This document shows, one piece after another, positions 46,957 to 58,744 of a stretch of DNA of 64,000 nt. The translations under genes and the position numbers were made by a program. The DNA lies in NCBI GenBank assembly GCA_029747585.1, contig JAPEVF010000040.1, positions 95,208 through 159,207 on the forward strand. The letters run 5' to 3'. Under the pieces are notes generated by a model, which did no database searches, was not told the origin of the DNA, and saw nothing but the letters and a program-made list of their open reading frames with translations. Source of the DNA: Pleurotus djamor. Lineage: Eukaryota; Basidiomycota; Agaricomycetes; Agaricales; Pleurotaceae. Positions within the stretch are counted from its first letter, which is position 1; each line of letters starts with the position of its first letter.

Positions 46957-47372
46957 ACAAAAGGAGTAGAACTTCGTTTCTTATTTGCAAGACCGAAGAA
47001 AGTAGGTTTGTCGAAGTGTATCTTGTATCTTAATGTACCTCTAATTTTTGTGGAGATTCTGATATGTTCAATGTTTGTAGACTATCGTGTTAACGACTTA
47101 TCTGGCTCGAGTTCTTTTCTTTGGCTCTTGAAACGCTGAAGGTCGATGCCACATGTTGACTAAAGCCAAAACTTGACCTTGAGGATGCAGATCCCTTTTG
47201 GGGTGATAGGCTTGCCAGTAGGACAACAACCGTGGCGCGATGGGAGTTGGGAGAAGATGCTAGCCCACTGCAGCAGGCGCTTCGAGTGATAGACATATAG
47301 TAAGTGGTTTGCGGTGCATCGTAATACACACAGGAGGGCCGGGCGGCAGTCTACCTGCTCGTGTATACCTCC

Positions 47373-48111
47373 ATGTCCACACCAGCAGTTGTCTGCCCGA
47401 TATGCTTGGAGCACCATCCCATCGCACGAATGCGCTTTCTCATAAAATGTGGTATGTCAGAATGTCTTCATGGTTCCTGAGGACACATGGAATATGATTA
47501 CAATCATGGCTTTAGGACATGGCCTTTGTATCGAATGTACCGCAAAAGTCGCCCCCGATCCACGCTGCCCCATATGTAGGGTATCCAAAGGAAACTCTCA
47601 GCCTCTCCAAATATTCGTCAATTTCGCGGCCTCTCCAACTACAAATCGTCAGCCAGTTGTCACAGCTGAGCTGGCATCAAGATCAACACCATCACCAGCA
47701 TCGCAACGCAGCCGACCCACCACAAGCAGGCCGACACCATCACGTTCACCGATCCAGCCATCACCAAGAGTTGGATTGCGGTTGCCTTTGCCTCCGGCTT
47801 CGGGTACAACAAATGACGGCTGGGACTATGCGTTGATTCGGCAAGTACAGATACTTAGTCTGAGGGAATATGAGGCTCGAGAAGGAGGGGGAGGGGTAGA
47901 TGGCAGAGGACGCGGATGGTCTCCATTGCTTCAAGTTACGAGTGGACGCGGAGGACGTGTAACTGGAGTTGAAACAGGACGCGGAGGAGTGGTACCGGGA
48001 CGAGTCGGATTACACGATGGTAGAATCGTAGTCCCTAGATTCGGGTTTCTCGGCGCAATCGGGCATGACTGGGCCCGAAGGGGGTCTCCAGGCGATGGGA
48101 CGAGGAACTGA
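47373..48111 (+). CDS. Small RING-finger protein
   Basis: Exons 47373-47451 and 47516-48111, 224 residues. The C3HC4 RING is VVCPICLEHHPIARMRFLIKCGHGLCIEC...CPIC, with the intron inside it before the His. The QPLQIFVNFA segment after the RING is shared with the gene at 51,120, as are LIRQVQILSLREYE and RGRGWSPLLQV; the two are clear paralogues. The middle is Ser/Pro/Arg-rich and the C-terminus has several Arg-Gly-Gly elements. Likely an E3 ubiquitin ligase, by the RING alone. Confidence 0.8.
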
Positions 48112-49293
48112 AAAATTGATAATATGTGGAAGGAAGCGTTTTAGTGGTAAAGTTCGACATGATACCAGAATAAGTCCAGATAGATCTCCAAGTCCGATTG
48201 TAGTCCCCCTTCACCTTGAGTAGTAGTCGGTAGCCGTCCATACCTAGGTTTGGTCCAAAACACGAAGACGGAGAAAGGGAGAAGCTTTGAAAGTTTGAAG
48301 AGTTTCTATCTTCGCAGTCTGAGACGTTAACTTTAACTATTTGATTTCTGAAAGAAAGGTGTCTGGAAGGAGCTCTTGTGACCGACAGGTGACGTGGAAG
48401 TCGCGATGACGTTTTCGGAAGTTGGAAGTAAGTTGGAACTTCCTGCCAGCCGCTTGCGTGCTAGTATAGGAGGCTCCTGTGGGCTCTCCTGATGGATCTC
48501 GTCCTCTGGTCCTCAGCTCCGAGGGGACATCGCGCTGTTGAGTGTTGAAACTAGGCTCAAGTTCCAGCCTCTATGACAGCAGGATGACGGTCGATCCTCT
48601 TTGTATATTTGAAACTGGTGCAGGTGCGGTCGTGGAGGAGCCTTGGCGGTATCTGTGCTGTGGAATTCGTGTTGATCCTATACGAACAACTTGACGATCC
48701 ATGAAATTATAAATAACGCGCTGTTGTCCGAAAGAATCTCGACATAAGGACATACTTATGCTGACCCTTCCCCACACTTGATCGCGCTTCTGATGGCCCG
48801 AATCATCGTCTTCAAAGCCCACGCGGTCACGGATCAATGTGGCGTTGTGTTTTTCACGGAGCCATCGAAGTCCCACCGAAAGTACACACGATCTGGCTGC
48901 GAAAGGTAAATCAGGCTCCCTTTGCTGATGGAAAGACAAATCGCACGTGTGGTTGGACGTTTATTTTCCCTTGGTGTGTTGATGATGCGAAACAAGTAGG
49001 TCCAGCGTCGATGGTACCACGTTGACACTCAAAACCCTCAGAAATATCCAAGAAACCAGCCCCATACGTAGAGCTTAAACTGCATAAATACGCCTGAGAT
49101 AGATACATTCTCGATGGATGGGAGCTTATATAGAGATAATTACTTTTTCCCGTGAATCCGGCCACATATAAGTAATACCGCGAATGGTTTAAAGATGGCT
49201 ATCTTAAGGATGCATGATGAAGGGTATCCAAGAAGTGATGCGACAACCAACGAAACGAACGAATATAATGTGTCGATGCTTGTGAAGATGAGC
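48112..49293. other. Intergenic, no gene seen
   Basis: About 1.2 kb without a supported gene. Frames on the minus strand at 48,571-49,165 are short and unlike known families; they lack plausible splice partners. Confidence 0.5.
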
Positions 49294-49959
49294 CTAGAGA
49301 GCGAGAGCTGCAAGGCCGAAAACGGCGATGCCGGCGTAGGCGGGAACACCGTTGAAAGAGGCAGCGTTGGATGTCTCGGCAGGGGCAGGGGCCGTTCTGA
49401 AAGAGGGAAAATATGAGAAACACGAAAAAAGATAAGAAACAGTGTGCACTTACGTGGTGCCGGTAGATGAGGATGAGGATGAAGGCGTAGATGAAGATGA
49501 ACCACCCGAAGACGTAGATGATGATGCGGGGGCTGGTGCAGTGGAGGTGGGACCAGCAGGCTCAGAAGTCAAAGTAACACCCTTCGAAAAATTGTTAGGA
49601 CGACTGGCTCGCCGCGAAGGAAAAGCAAGAAACTTACGACGGCGGCACAGAGACCACGCGAAAGGGCTTCAGCAGTAGCTGCGTCTTCTGCAGAGCAGCC
49701 TGAGCGGATGCAAGCGGTGGTCGCCTCGATGAAGGCTGGTGCGCGGCAAAGGCAGACATTGTCTGTTGGTCCACAGTCTGGGGCACTGGAAGGGTCCAAG
49801 CAGGACAAGGCGCAGTCTACGGAGGGGGGGGGAAACGAATCGGTCAAAAAATCGAACGACAAGGAAATGTGGTTGAGAACGCGTACCTGGGAACGTTCCC
49901 TGAGCGACAGCGGAGGCAGCGAAGAGAGCAAGGGTAGCGAGAGTGAGTTTGTTGAACAT
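49294..49959 (-). CDS. CFEM-domain, probably GPI-anchored, extracellular protein
   Basis: Four exons (49959-49887, 49816-49638, 49581-49454, 49396-49294), 160 residues. A signal peptide (MFNKLTLATLALFAASAVAQ) is followed by the fungal CFEM module with its eight cysteines: DCALSC, PDC, NVCLC, TACIRSGC and GLC. The Asp of APDCG is in the position that coordinates haem iron in some CFEM proteins. A Ser/Thr/Pro linker and a C-terminal hydrophobic segment (AYAGIAVFGLAALAL) after Asn-Gly fit a GPI-anchor signal. It is likely on the cell wall or plasma membrane; roles of the family include haem or iron uptake and adhesion. Confidence 0.9.
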
Positions 49960-51119
49960 GATTGACTAGTGGAGGTGGTAGTACGACGAAGGGGGGGACG
50001 CTAGACGCTGAAGCTGAAGCTGGGAGGGAATGATAACTCGAGGGGAAGTTGAGTTGGAGAAAAAAAGCACAAGGGTATCCGGTATATATAGCGTCCCATC
50101 CCTGAGATGAACCAAACGTAACAAGCTTCAGCGCCAAACATTGGCCCTGCTATTGTGTTCGGCGCTTGCTCGATTTGGTCACAATGGCCATCTCAATCAG
50201 GCAGCATCCGTGCCTGGTGCGTGAGTTCATCTGCCATATTCGTCCGTTACCTTCACTTCCCGACTGGGTCGCTCAAGCAAAGGCCCACAATGGTCACAAA
50301 TGGGCTATTCGTATCCTTGCAACGCATGCGAGGACTCGAACTTCCCTCGGAAAAAAAANTATCAAATTCTGAAACTATTCTCTATTCATGGAGCTTCGTT
50401 TCTTTGGTTTGTTGTTCCACGCAACGCGGGCCAAAAAATCTCCAGGCCCCTCCTTCGGCATTTTCTCCTCCATCAGTCATCATGGCTTACGAGCCAATCT
50501 CGTTACAACGATACGAACGATAAATGGGAAGCACTATTTACTCTACGCCAGTGAACACGGTCTCATCCATTGTGCACTTGGCGCACAAACTTTGCATTGT
50601 CTCATTGTCCTCAACATACCCGGTGCAGGTGCTATCATTGTTACATGACAATGGTGACGGTCTTGCCTTGGAGATGATGCGAGGGAAGCCATCAGATATG
50701 GGATCAATTGAGGCGAGATGGAAGACTCCAGTGACCTGTTTGCGCTGTGCGTGTTGACAGGATTCTTTCATCCTTCAAGTTGCTATCATGAAAAGAACAA
50801 CAGTACGTCGCGTCGTCTAGATTACAAGCGGATTCAAGCACTGATGGAACGTACGAACTGCATAGATATCGTATCCTCAATCTGAATGTGATGTTTCAAC
50901 CGCGGACAACCGCACAAGGGTTTCCTATAAAACGGTCACATGGCCTCAGGGAGGCCTTGAGTCTTGAGTCGTACGCTCCATCCCAAGCTGAAGACATATG
51001 TACATTTTCTGGGTAGAGGGAGGTTGATACGAAGGGGGCGACATCGGAGTCAAGGAAGACGGCCCCGGGGAATCGACCGACGACGATAGTAATTGGGGCT
51101 CGACTAGTCTGAAGATACC
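49960..51119. other. Intergenic, no gene seen
   Basis: About 1.2 kb between the CFEM gene and the RING gene. A TATATATAG element near 50,082-50,090 fits the CFEM promoter. One N occurs at 50,360. No frame could be supported as coding. Confidence 0.5.
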
Positions 51120-51987
51120 TCAATTTCTCGCACCGCCCCTACTAACTCGAGACCCCATACCCCAGTCCCGTCCAATCCCATTGAGAAGACCAGGAATTAT
51201 GTTGCTACCATTTTCCAGTCGGCCGCCTCTCCCAGTGCGATTCATTGACCCGAAGACACTTCCTCCGCGTCCTAATCCAGTTCCACGTCCACCTCCCAAT
51301 CCGATTCCGCGTCCACCTCGTCCTGATCCATTTCCAGTTCCACCGCGAGCACCACGTCCACCACGTCCACGCGTAACTTGACGCAATGGAGACCAACCAC
51401 GCCCTCTGCTACCAACGCTGCTCGCTCTTTCTTGGGCTTCGTCGTATTCTCTAAGACTCATCCTTTGAACTTCTTGGATCAGTGCATCGTCCCAATCGTC
51501 ATTTCGTAGTTCATAGTTCGAGCCGAGAGCAGCCCAGGGAATCTCGTCGTCCGAGCTGTCATCTAGAGTAGGCCTCGTCCCAAAAGGTGAGTCGGAATTT
51601 ATCGCAAGTCGTGGTGGTGGTGCTTCGAAATCCATCGGTACTAGTCTTGTAGATTGGCGGGTGGTCAGCGCTGGGGTTGATGCTGACACTGGCGCAGTTT
51701 CGACATCTGATTCAGGGTTTAGAGTTGGGGAGGTCGCGAAGTTGACAAAGATTTGAAGGGGTTGAGAGCGTCCCTTGGGCACTCGGCATATAGGACAGGT
51801 TGGATGGGAAAAGGCGTTGGTGGTACATCCTGTACAAAAGCCATGACCTAGGATTATAATCATAATTATTATCGGGGTGTTTCAAAGTTCGATGAAGTTA
51901 GATTGACATACCACATCTGAGAAAGCGCATACGCGCGATTTGGCGATTTTCCAAGCATATGGGGCATACAACTGCTGGTGAGGCCAT
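51120..51987 (-). CDS. RING-finger protein with Arg-Gly-Gly-rich tail
   Basis: Exons 51987-51912 and 51847-51120, 267 residues. The RING is VVCPICLENRQIARMRFLRCGHGFCTGC...CPIC, again interrupted by an intron before the His. After QPLQIFVNFATSP comes an acidic patch (DDSSDDEIPW) and the shared ALIQEVQRMSLREYDEA helix. The last ~80 residues consist of Arg-Gly-Gly and Gly-rich repeats (GRGGRGARGGTG, GGRGTGLGRGG), a composition known from RNA-binding proteins. It is a paralogue of the gene at 47,373, with a longer RGG tail. RNA binding is an inference from composition. Confidence 0.82.
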
Positions 51988-52555
51988 GGGAGCAAGTACG
52001 AAGTCGAGGTGAGCTTGTTATAGATATCATAGTGTCCTCGAGGCAACCTGCTGCCTGCGGTGACTACTAGCTCAGTTCATCAAGCTCTTTCTCACATTTC
52101 ACATCTTGTTCTTCTCCTGCGAGTGCTGAGCAACAGAAAGAAAGGCTTCAAAAGACATGGGGCTTGTTTGGTAGCATTGGGCGGCTTGAAGACGAGTTTT
52201 GGAGCGAGAAAGGAAACCATGAGGTATATAGGGAGCCCCTGTCATCGTAGTCATTTGAACGCCATCGGAGGATTGCAGAGTTACGTCGGCGTCGGTTCTG
52301 TTGAATGGTGCGGAAGTAATTTGGCATCCGGAAGTACTGTTACTATGGTCAGCTTCACAAGAGGTGAGCGTAGTGTAGTCGAGGGAGGGTTTCCGACCTA
52401 CATTTCGTAGAGTCCATTTGTTAAGAGTCAATATCGATAAGAACAAAATGAGTCAGTCCGATATTATTATATAGAGAGGTACGTGTTGGATATCACCTAG
52501 AAGGTCGAATCAGCTTTCACAGAGAACCCGTAAGTACATCCCAGCAGCTCCAAAC

Positions 52556-54023
52556 CTATCCCATGCTCTCTCCATCTGCATCCAGCAGAACCATCCCGCC
52601 TTCGTGTAGCGCGTCCACACACCCTTTCAACACTTTTGAATGATTGAGCTTGATATCCTTACACGTCGTGTGTGCAAGCAATTGAACGTTCTTCAAATTC
52701 TTGAGAAAAGCGCCCTGACGTTTGTGGCGAGAGAGAAGCTCGCAGAACCGTCGTATAAATTTGCAAGCTTCTTTACCCGATTGCATTTTCCGGGCCTGCA
52801 AGCCAAGTTGCTGAAGCGCAGGTGGAAGAGAACCGATCAGTTCCAGTTCCCTGGTGTGGGCGGTGGAGGGGTCAAGACCTGGCATTGATTGCAATGAGTG
52901 AGGTGTATGTGAAAAGGCTCTGGACATCCCACTCACTGACTAAGACACCGAGCACGAGGCTCCAAGTGTTAAACACGAAATCGAGGTGGACGATCGAGGG
53001 AAACCAAGCTCCTGCAAAAGGCCATGCATGGACGAAGTCCATATCAGAAGTCGTAGTGATGGAAATGCGTTGAAGAGCGGGTGAACTGGACGGTGACAAC
53101 GGAGGATACGTAGGCGCATCTCTGATTCCGAATAGAATCAATTCCTTGAGGGCGGTGGGAGGAAGATCAGAGAAAGCGACGGGATGGTTAGCAAGATCGA
53201 GTTGCGTTTGTGGACAGTTCACGAAACACAGCGATGCAGGTATCGCCAACGCCTCGATGTTTGGTAGGCGAAATAATGATCTAGCAACCTCCTCCAACCT
53301 TGTGATCTCCCCAGAGACACAGGTAACTTCATCAAGTCTCAGCACCTTGAGTCTCTCTGCACGCTTGAAGATTCCGCCATCTACAGACAATTCGCTTGAA
53401 GAGGGTTTGGGGTATAGGCGACGCAAATTGAGGACTTGCAAAGTGGAAAGGGGAAGATTGGTGAGGAATTGAAGTAATTTGCGTTCCTCGAGAGGTGCAC
53501 CCCCATTAGGATCAATGAACGTGATTTCACTGAGGAAGTGGAGTGAATTGATGTTCGGGCAGAGTTGTATCAAGGATATGGTGAGATGAGGCCCTCGAGC
53601 ACCAAACGGAGGGAAAAACGACGTAAAAACGATTCGCTTGATGAAGGACGTGATGCCGATAGATTCAAGATGTAGATAAGAGTGTTCGGCATGGAGAAAG
53701 TCGACGAGCAGCTTCAACTGGGCTTCTTTAGATATCCAAATCGTCTCGTAGAAAAGAGGAACCGAGAGGGCCCTGAACTTTTTGCATGCTCGCATGATAT
53801 GTCGAGAATACACCTAACATGGAGGTTGGAAGGGTCAGCACCATTTAGCGGAAGAGGCACAAAACGAAAGCACCAAACGAGGGCGAAGAATTTTTTCAGC
53901 AACTGATCTTGGAACTTCAAGGCGAAACAGGTTCAAGTCAAAATCAGAGGGCACATCCATTATTAGCCGTAGAATAGACAGCCAAATCTCGTTCGGTAGT
54001 TTCGACAATTTCGACTCGGTCAT
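52556..54023 (-). CDS. F-box/LRR-like protein (single copy, unassigned family)
   Basis: Three exons (54023-53874, 53813-52937, 52878-52556), 1,350 nt, 449 residues, all joins in phase. The F-box is SKLPNEIWLSILRLIMDV, continued across the phase-0 intron by IMRACKKFRALSVPLFYET. The intron is at the same place as in families A and D, so it belongs to the same wider group. A block of leucine-rich segments (LQVLNLRRLYPK, LKVLRLDEVTC, IEALAIPASL) forms the body. The C-terminus, KGCVDALHEGGMVLLDADG, resembles the NVDLLDAEG ends of family A. Confidence 0.8.
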
Positions 54024-54694
54024 GGTTATGGGTGATGTTCGAAATGGCCACAGGCTTGGCTTAGGTTTACAGCCGTTTGCAAAATTCTTGACACTCCCGG
54101 TATCCGCGAGGAGATGATTACATGAAAAGTGGAAACTAACTTAGCCAAATTTCGTCAACTTTCACTAAGCGCCCGGCTTCGCGACGATGAGTTTTGGTTC
54201 TCAAGATGTTGACAGAAAAAGTTGGCGTGATGTATCATGTTCACGAGGATGTGGATATCCATATCATTGAATATCAGCTTGCGTTGGGGAATACAGGCGA
54301 AGAAGGTAGTCAGTATTGTTGCAATATTGCCTAGAATCAATCAGCGTGGGCGTTCTCGTCTGACTCGTTACTTTGTCGTTACTCTGACCGCCGCGTTCCG
54401 TATGATTGATTACTAGAGACCTCGTTGAGCTATGGAGTCAACTATCTTGAGGTCACGACTGGTGGAAAAGCGTTGGAAAAGCGGCAAAAAAGCGGAAAGG
54501 TGTAGGTGGGNCGCTAAACATTTACACAAAATTTCGCTAAGTACGTTTCCAGTTTTACTCGATTCATCTTCCGCGCGGATGACGGAGTGTCAAGAATTTT
54601 GCAAACAGCTGTAAGAGCTCTCACAGTCAGTTCAAGATTCGCACGATCAATCCAGATAAGTCAAGGAGAGGATGTTGCTTCCTCTAACATACAT

Positions 54695-55902
54695 ATGTTT
54701 AACCGACTACCTATCGAGCTTCTTGTGCAAATCGTCGAGCACATTGACGATGAGAGCACCCTTCGACAACTCTATCTATCTGGCGATTCGACGATAAGGA
54801 CCATAGTCGCGCCAGTTTTATTCAAAACTGTTGATATCATGCTGTGGATGATGGACGTCGACCTTTTTGGCGGGTCTGCTCGCCATACTCGCGACTCCTT
54901 GTTAGCTCATGATGGCTTCGGACTTAATTTTGTCGAAACTCTCCTTATTTTCGCCGAATCCACTCCAGAAGCCGAGGCAGAATTTCAGAACTATTTAGAC
55001 CAAGTCTTTCCTTCGCTGGTCAATCTGAAAAAATTCAGCATGCTTCATTCCGGGTCTCATACAGGGACACTGTACTTCTCTCGTATAGTCAACAGGCTTT
55101 CGAATCGACCATTTCCTTTCTCTCTTACCCATCTTATCTGGCAAGATGAAATCAGCGACGCAACTGTGTTCGCTGATTTTTTGACCGCTCAACCGAACTT
55201 GACCTACCTCGAGGTAGTCACAGGGTCCCCTGCGCTCAAAATTCCATCCGAATCCTTACGTCGTTTGAAATATCTCAAGGGCGACCGAAATCTGGTGTTC
55301 AACATCCTGCCGGGACGAAATGTTGAACATGTATCCATCGATCTTCTAGAATCACCCCGGATCCCCATTTCTGACGAGCTGGATAAAGCATTTCGTCAGA
55401 TCAAGAGCCTTAGCTTTCCTGCCTTCTATCCTGGGAACGCATTTGATATTGCCCAACTCTTCGTTGAATTGGAATATCTCCGCGTCCTAAATACTTCTGT
55501 GAGTCACGGAATCCCCACTGGTTGTTGGTTGATGCATATTTCGGTTATTGACGACCCGCCTACCAGGTGTTCAAATTGCTCCAGTTTTTCAGACTCTTGC
55601 AGAACACCAAAATTCGGTATCTGCATGTGCTCTCCCATGATTCATTCGAGCAAGAAAAGGCACACATACCTCGCCTATTTGCGGCGGTCGAGTCTTTAGC
55701 TGTCGTTGACATACGGACCGATCCTATGAAAGACATGTTTGCTCGGTCACATCGAGATTCCTCGGCAACGGAGACGGTCCATATTCCTCCGAAGAAGTGG
55801 AAACCTTGGTGGTTTGAATGTCAGTTAGAGGGTCAGATGTCGGTTCGTTCATTGTCCTCCTTCCTTTTATTTCCGAGACCTCACCTTCAACTAGTTTTAT
55901 GA
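54695..55902 (+). CDS. F-box-like protein
   Basis: Exons 54695-55498 and 55567-55902, 379 residues. It begins MFNRLPIELLVQIVEHIDD, an F-box core, with TIRTIVAPVLFKTVDI in the usual second half. Repeated leucine-rich segments follow (LTYLEVVTGSP, LEYLRVLNTS, IRYLHVLSHD). There is no clear paralogue in the window. The first ATG of the open frame at 54,587 would add 36 residues without F-box features, so I prefer 54,695. Confidence 0.75.
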
Positions 55903-58744
55903 CTGAATTAAATCCATGACTTAATGGGGCCCACCCTTGGCGATGAGTTTTTCTTGCGCTCTCCGAGGGGCAGGCTATCTGATTGTCAGCATCCCTGGCG
56001 CCGACCACCAATCAATCGTAATGAAAAGGTCGAAAATATCTTTCTTTCGGTGCGAAAACATCAGTCTATCTTTGAATATATAATTGATGTTCCTGTAGTA
56101 GTCCTTCAGTTCCATGCTGTGTAGTAGTCAGGTCCAGATCGCAGGACTAGCGTCGGCCTCGCATCTTGACCTTGAATATATTGCTTTTCGTCACGTCTCG
56201 CCGTTCCAGCGCTTCGGCGATACTGTCGCGTCGCATCAAGCAACATTCCGCATACCTCTTTCTATCGCTGTCTACACGGTGATGACGCTACGGAAACCTG
56301 AAGCTTTCTACATCCTTCGTCCCGTTGCTGTCACCGTGAACGTCGCACATCCGTGCTGCATTCACACATCAGGCACCCTAGACCGATTCCCACCGAGGCC
56401 GAGCTTGATCCCAGCACGTCTCAAGGGGTTGATATCTTGCCGTAGGCGGTTGACCGCTGCTGTCCGCTATGAAAACTCCCTCCTTAGCCCATTTTCTCGG
56501 GTGCCTCAACCTGCACCAATCATACATACCCTGGCCTCATATAAGACTCGTAAACGAGGAATTACTCGCCATCACCTCATCCAGTATCATGCCCACACAA
56601 CAATTACCCGTGTTCAGGCTCTTCGCTGATGCAGTCTGGCCTGTTTTGCTGTGTATGTTGAATAAATTCACTCGATTCCCCAAGTCCTCACCCCGTTTTC
56701 TCTCGAACGCCCTAAAGCCGGAATGCTCAACTGCCCGTATGACCCACCTCCGAGCGTCGTTTCAGCGTACTCATGTAACGGTAGCCTCTATGGCCTAACA
56801 GTAGCCCAGACAATATGGTGCCTTTCTCATTACCCGAAGGACTCTGTATACGTCAAGTCCTTGGTTAGCACCAATCCGATGCTCATCCAACGCCTTTTCC
56901 CAGCTTTTTGACAGATTATTACGCTCCTGTACGTCCATGACCATGCTCAATATTCTTCGTGTATAAGATGGCATCACTGATCAAAGGCTTAGAGTCGCTG
57001 ATAGCGTGCAGACGATTAGCCTACTCGATGCCTCGCGAGAGGTGTACCTTCAGAATAGAATTAGTTTTGCTTACTCTAGGTTAGTTCAATCTATCCAGTT
57101 TCGCCGATGAAGCAGAACATCATGGATCCTTTAAAGTGGTGTGCTAGTACGTCCCATGTTATTATCTGCTAAAGCACCTAATACAATGGTGTCTCGATGC
57201 TAGGTAGACCTCTACGCCTCGGTAAGCACTCAAAATCAGTTTACTTTTAGTTAACGCCCTTCCTATCCTTCGTCCAATCAAGTGTGTCATAGTCACCTTG
57301 GTACAAGGGTGCGTATACCTGTTTTAAACTGCATGGCCCCTCGACATCAACACGACCACAGTGCCTTTACCTATCGTTTCTGGATCTGTAGGTAGCCCTT
57401 TCCTCCTTCTTTAGGATGTTGACACAACCTCTGCGCAGTGAGCCGCAACAACCGATTTATGACTTTCGTTCTTGTATGTTGACCACCTGATACCTAAATT
57501 TATTCATGACGCACGGCATCGAAGAAGCTTACCAGTGTTATATAGGCATTCCTGACATTTTGTCAATTCTGTGAGTCTCTCATGCCTTGACAAGTGGCAC
57601 CGCAAGACTCAACGCCGCTTCCATCGTACCGCCACTATGCAATAGCAACCGGACTAGGTGAGTTTCTTCGTCGCTATCGTTGCTTTTGAAGTTGGAAAAC
57701 GGAGGCCATAGGGATGACCGTGCTACAGTAAGCCATCTTTCAGGATACCCAGTGGGGATTTTGGAGATGACGCGAATAGGCAACTAAGCGGGGATGTTAG
57801 TGAACTCCACAGCTTCGCTACCAACGTGGGTCCTTCATCCTCTCATCGGTCGATGTCCAGTCGTCTTCATACGACGCTTTGTTTAGTCCGTCGGAATCGC
57901 CAACTCAGCAAGTACCATCCTTTGTGATACACTTATCACTGGTTCAATGGCATACTACCTGAGCATGGAACGAAAAGATTTTCAGAAGGTTTCTCTGCAC
58001 AATTTAGATGATCAAGATGGTTTCAACTTTTTACGGCCGCGTGGCACCGTAAATCTACTTGACAAGCTTCTTTTCTATGTCGTTGGGATTGGCTCCCTCA
58101 CAACGTCTGTTTTTCTCTCCCGTCACTCCAGCCTTTGGGATGTACTTATTGTAGGCTTAGGGTAATGACAATCGTTGGCTTCGTAACGGTATGCTTTTCG
58201 ACCTTCCGATACCACTTACTTATCTATTTATCCAGTGGTTAGCTATGCCAGACAAGCTTGTGTTCATGACATTGCATGGTATCATCTGCAAGCGTGCGTC
58301 CTCCGTATTCCCTTATCTGTTCAAATCCCCTTCTAATCGATTAAATTTTAATTTCAGTTTACGTGAATTCATGGCTTGTGACGTGCGTACTCTCTTTTCT
58401 CTCCCCGCAAGAAGACCAGAGTACCAAACGAGCGGCTTAAGGTTGAATTCTCGTGAATACTTACGACGTCAAGGATCGAACTGCCCAACATTATCATTAT
58501 CTGAGTCGTAGTCAGGGAATGCCCGGGAAGAATTTGTCGGATACTTTTGTCGTACACAAGCAGATCGAAAGATAAAATGATTCCAGTAGTAAAGGCGATT
58601 ACGATGAGCAGGAAGCCGTGAAGGAGTGACAGAGCAGCGGGTGAAAAATAGAAAGTCCCAGTAAGGCTACAAAAACGAATGTGCGACGATGATCCCAGAT
58701 GCTGATGTAAAACGGAAGGAGAAAACCAAAAGAAAAGTCCCAAG
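55903..58744. other. Long intergenic stretch, no gene supported
   Basis: About 2.8 kb. The longest frames (56,114-56,629 and 57,947-58,165, both plus) have no motif, paralogue in the window or sensible splice partners. Hydrophobic residues at 58,055-58,160 (KLLFYVVGIGSLTTSVF) could be a fragment of a membrane protein. Confidence 0.45.

Noticed and set aside
28000..51987. Secondary-metabolite gene cluster
   Set aside because: No polyketide synthase, peptide synthetase, terpene synthase, P450 or cluster regulator is visible; the xylanase, peptidase and CFEM genes are unrelated secreted proteins.
56114..56629. 171-codon plus-strand frame
   Set aside because: No motif, no paralogue in the window and no convincing splice partners; composition does not look coding.
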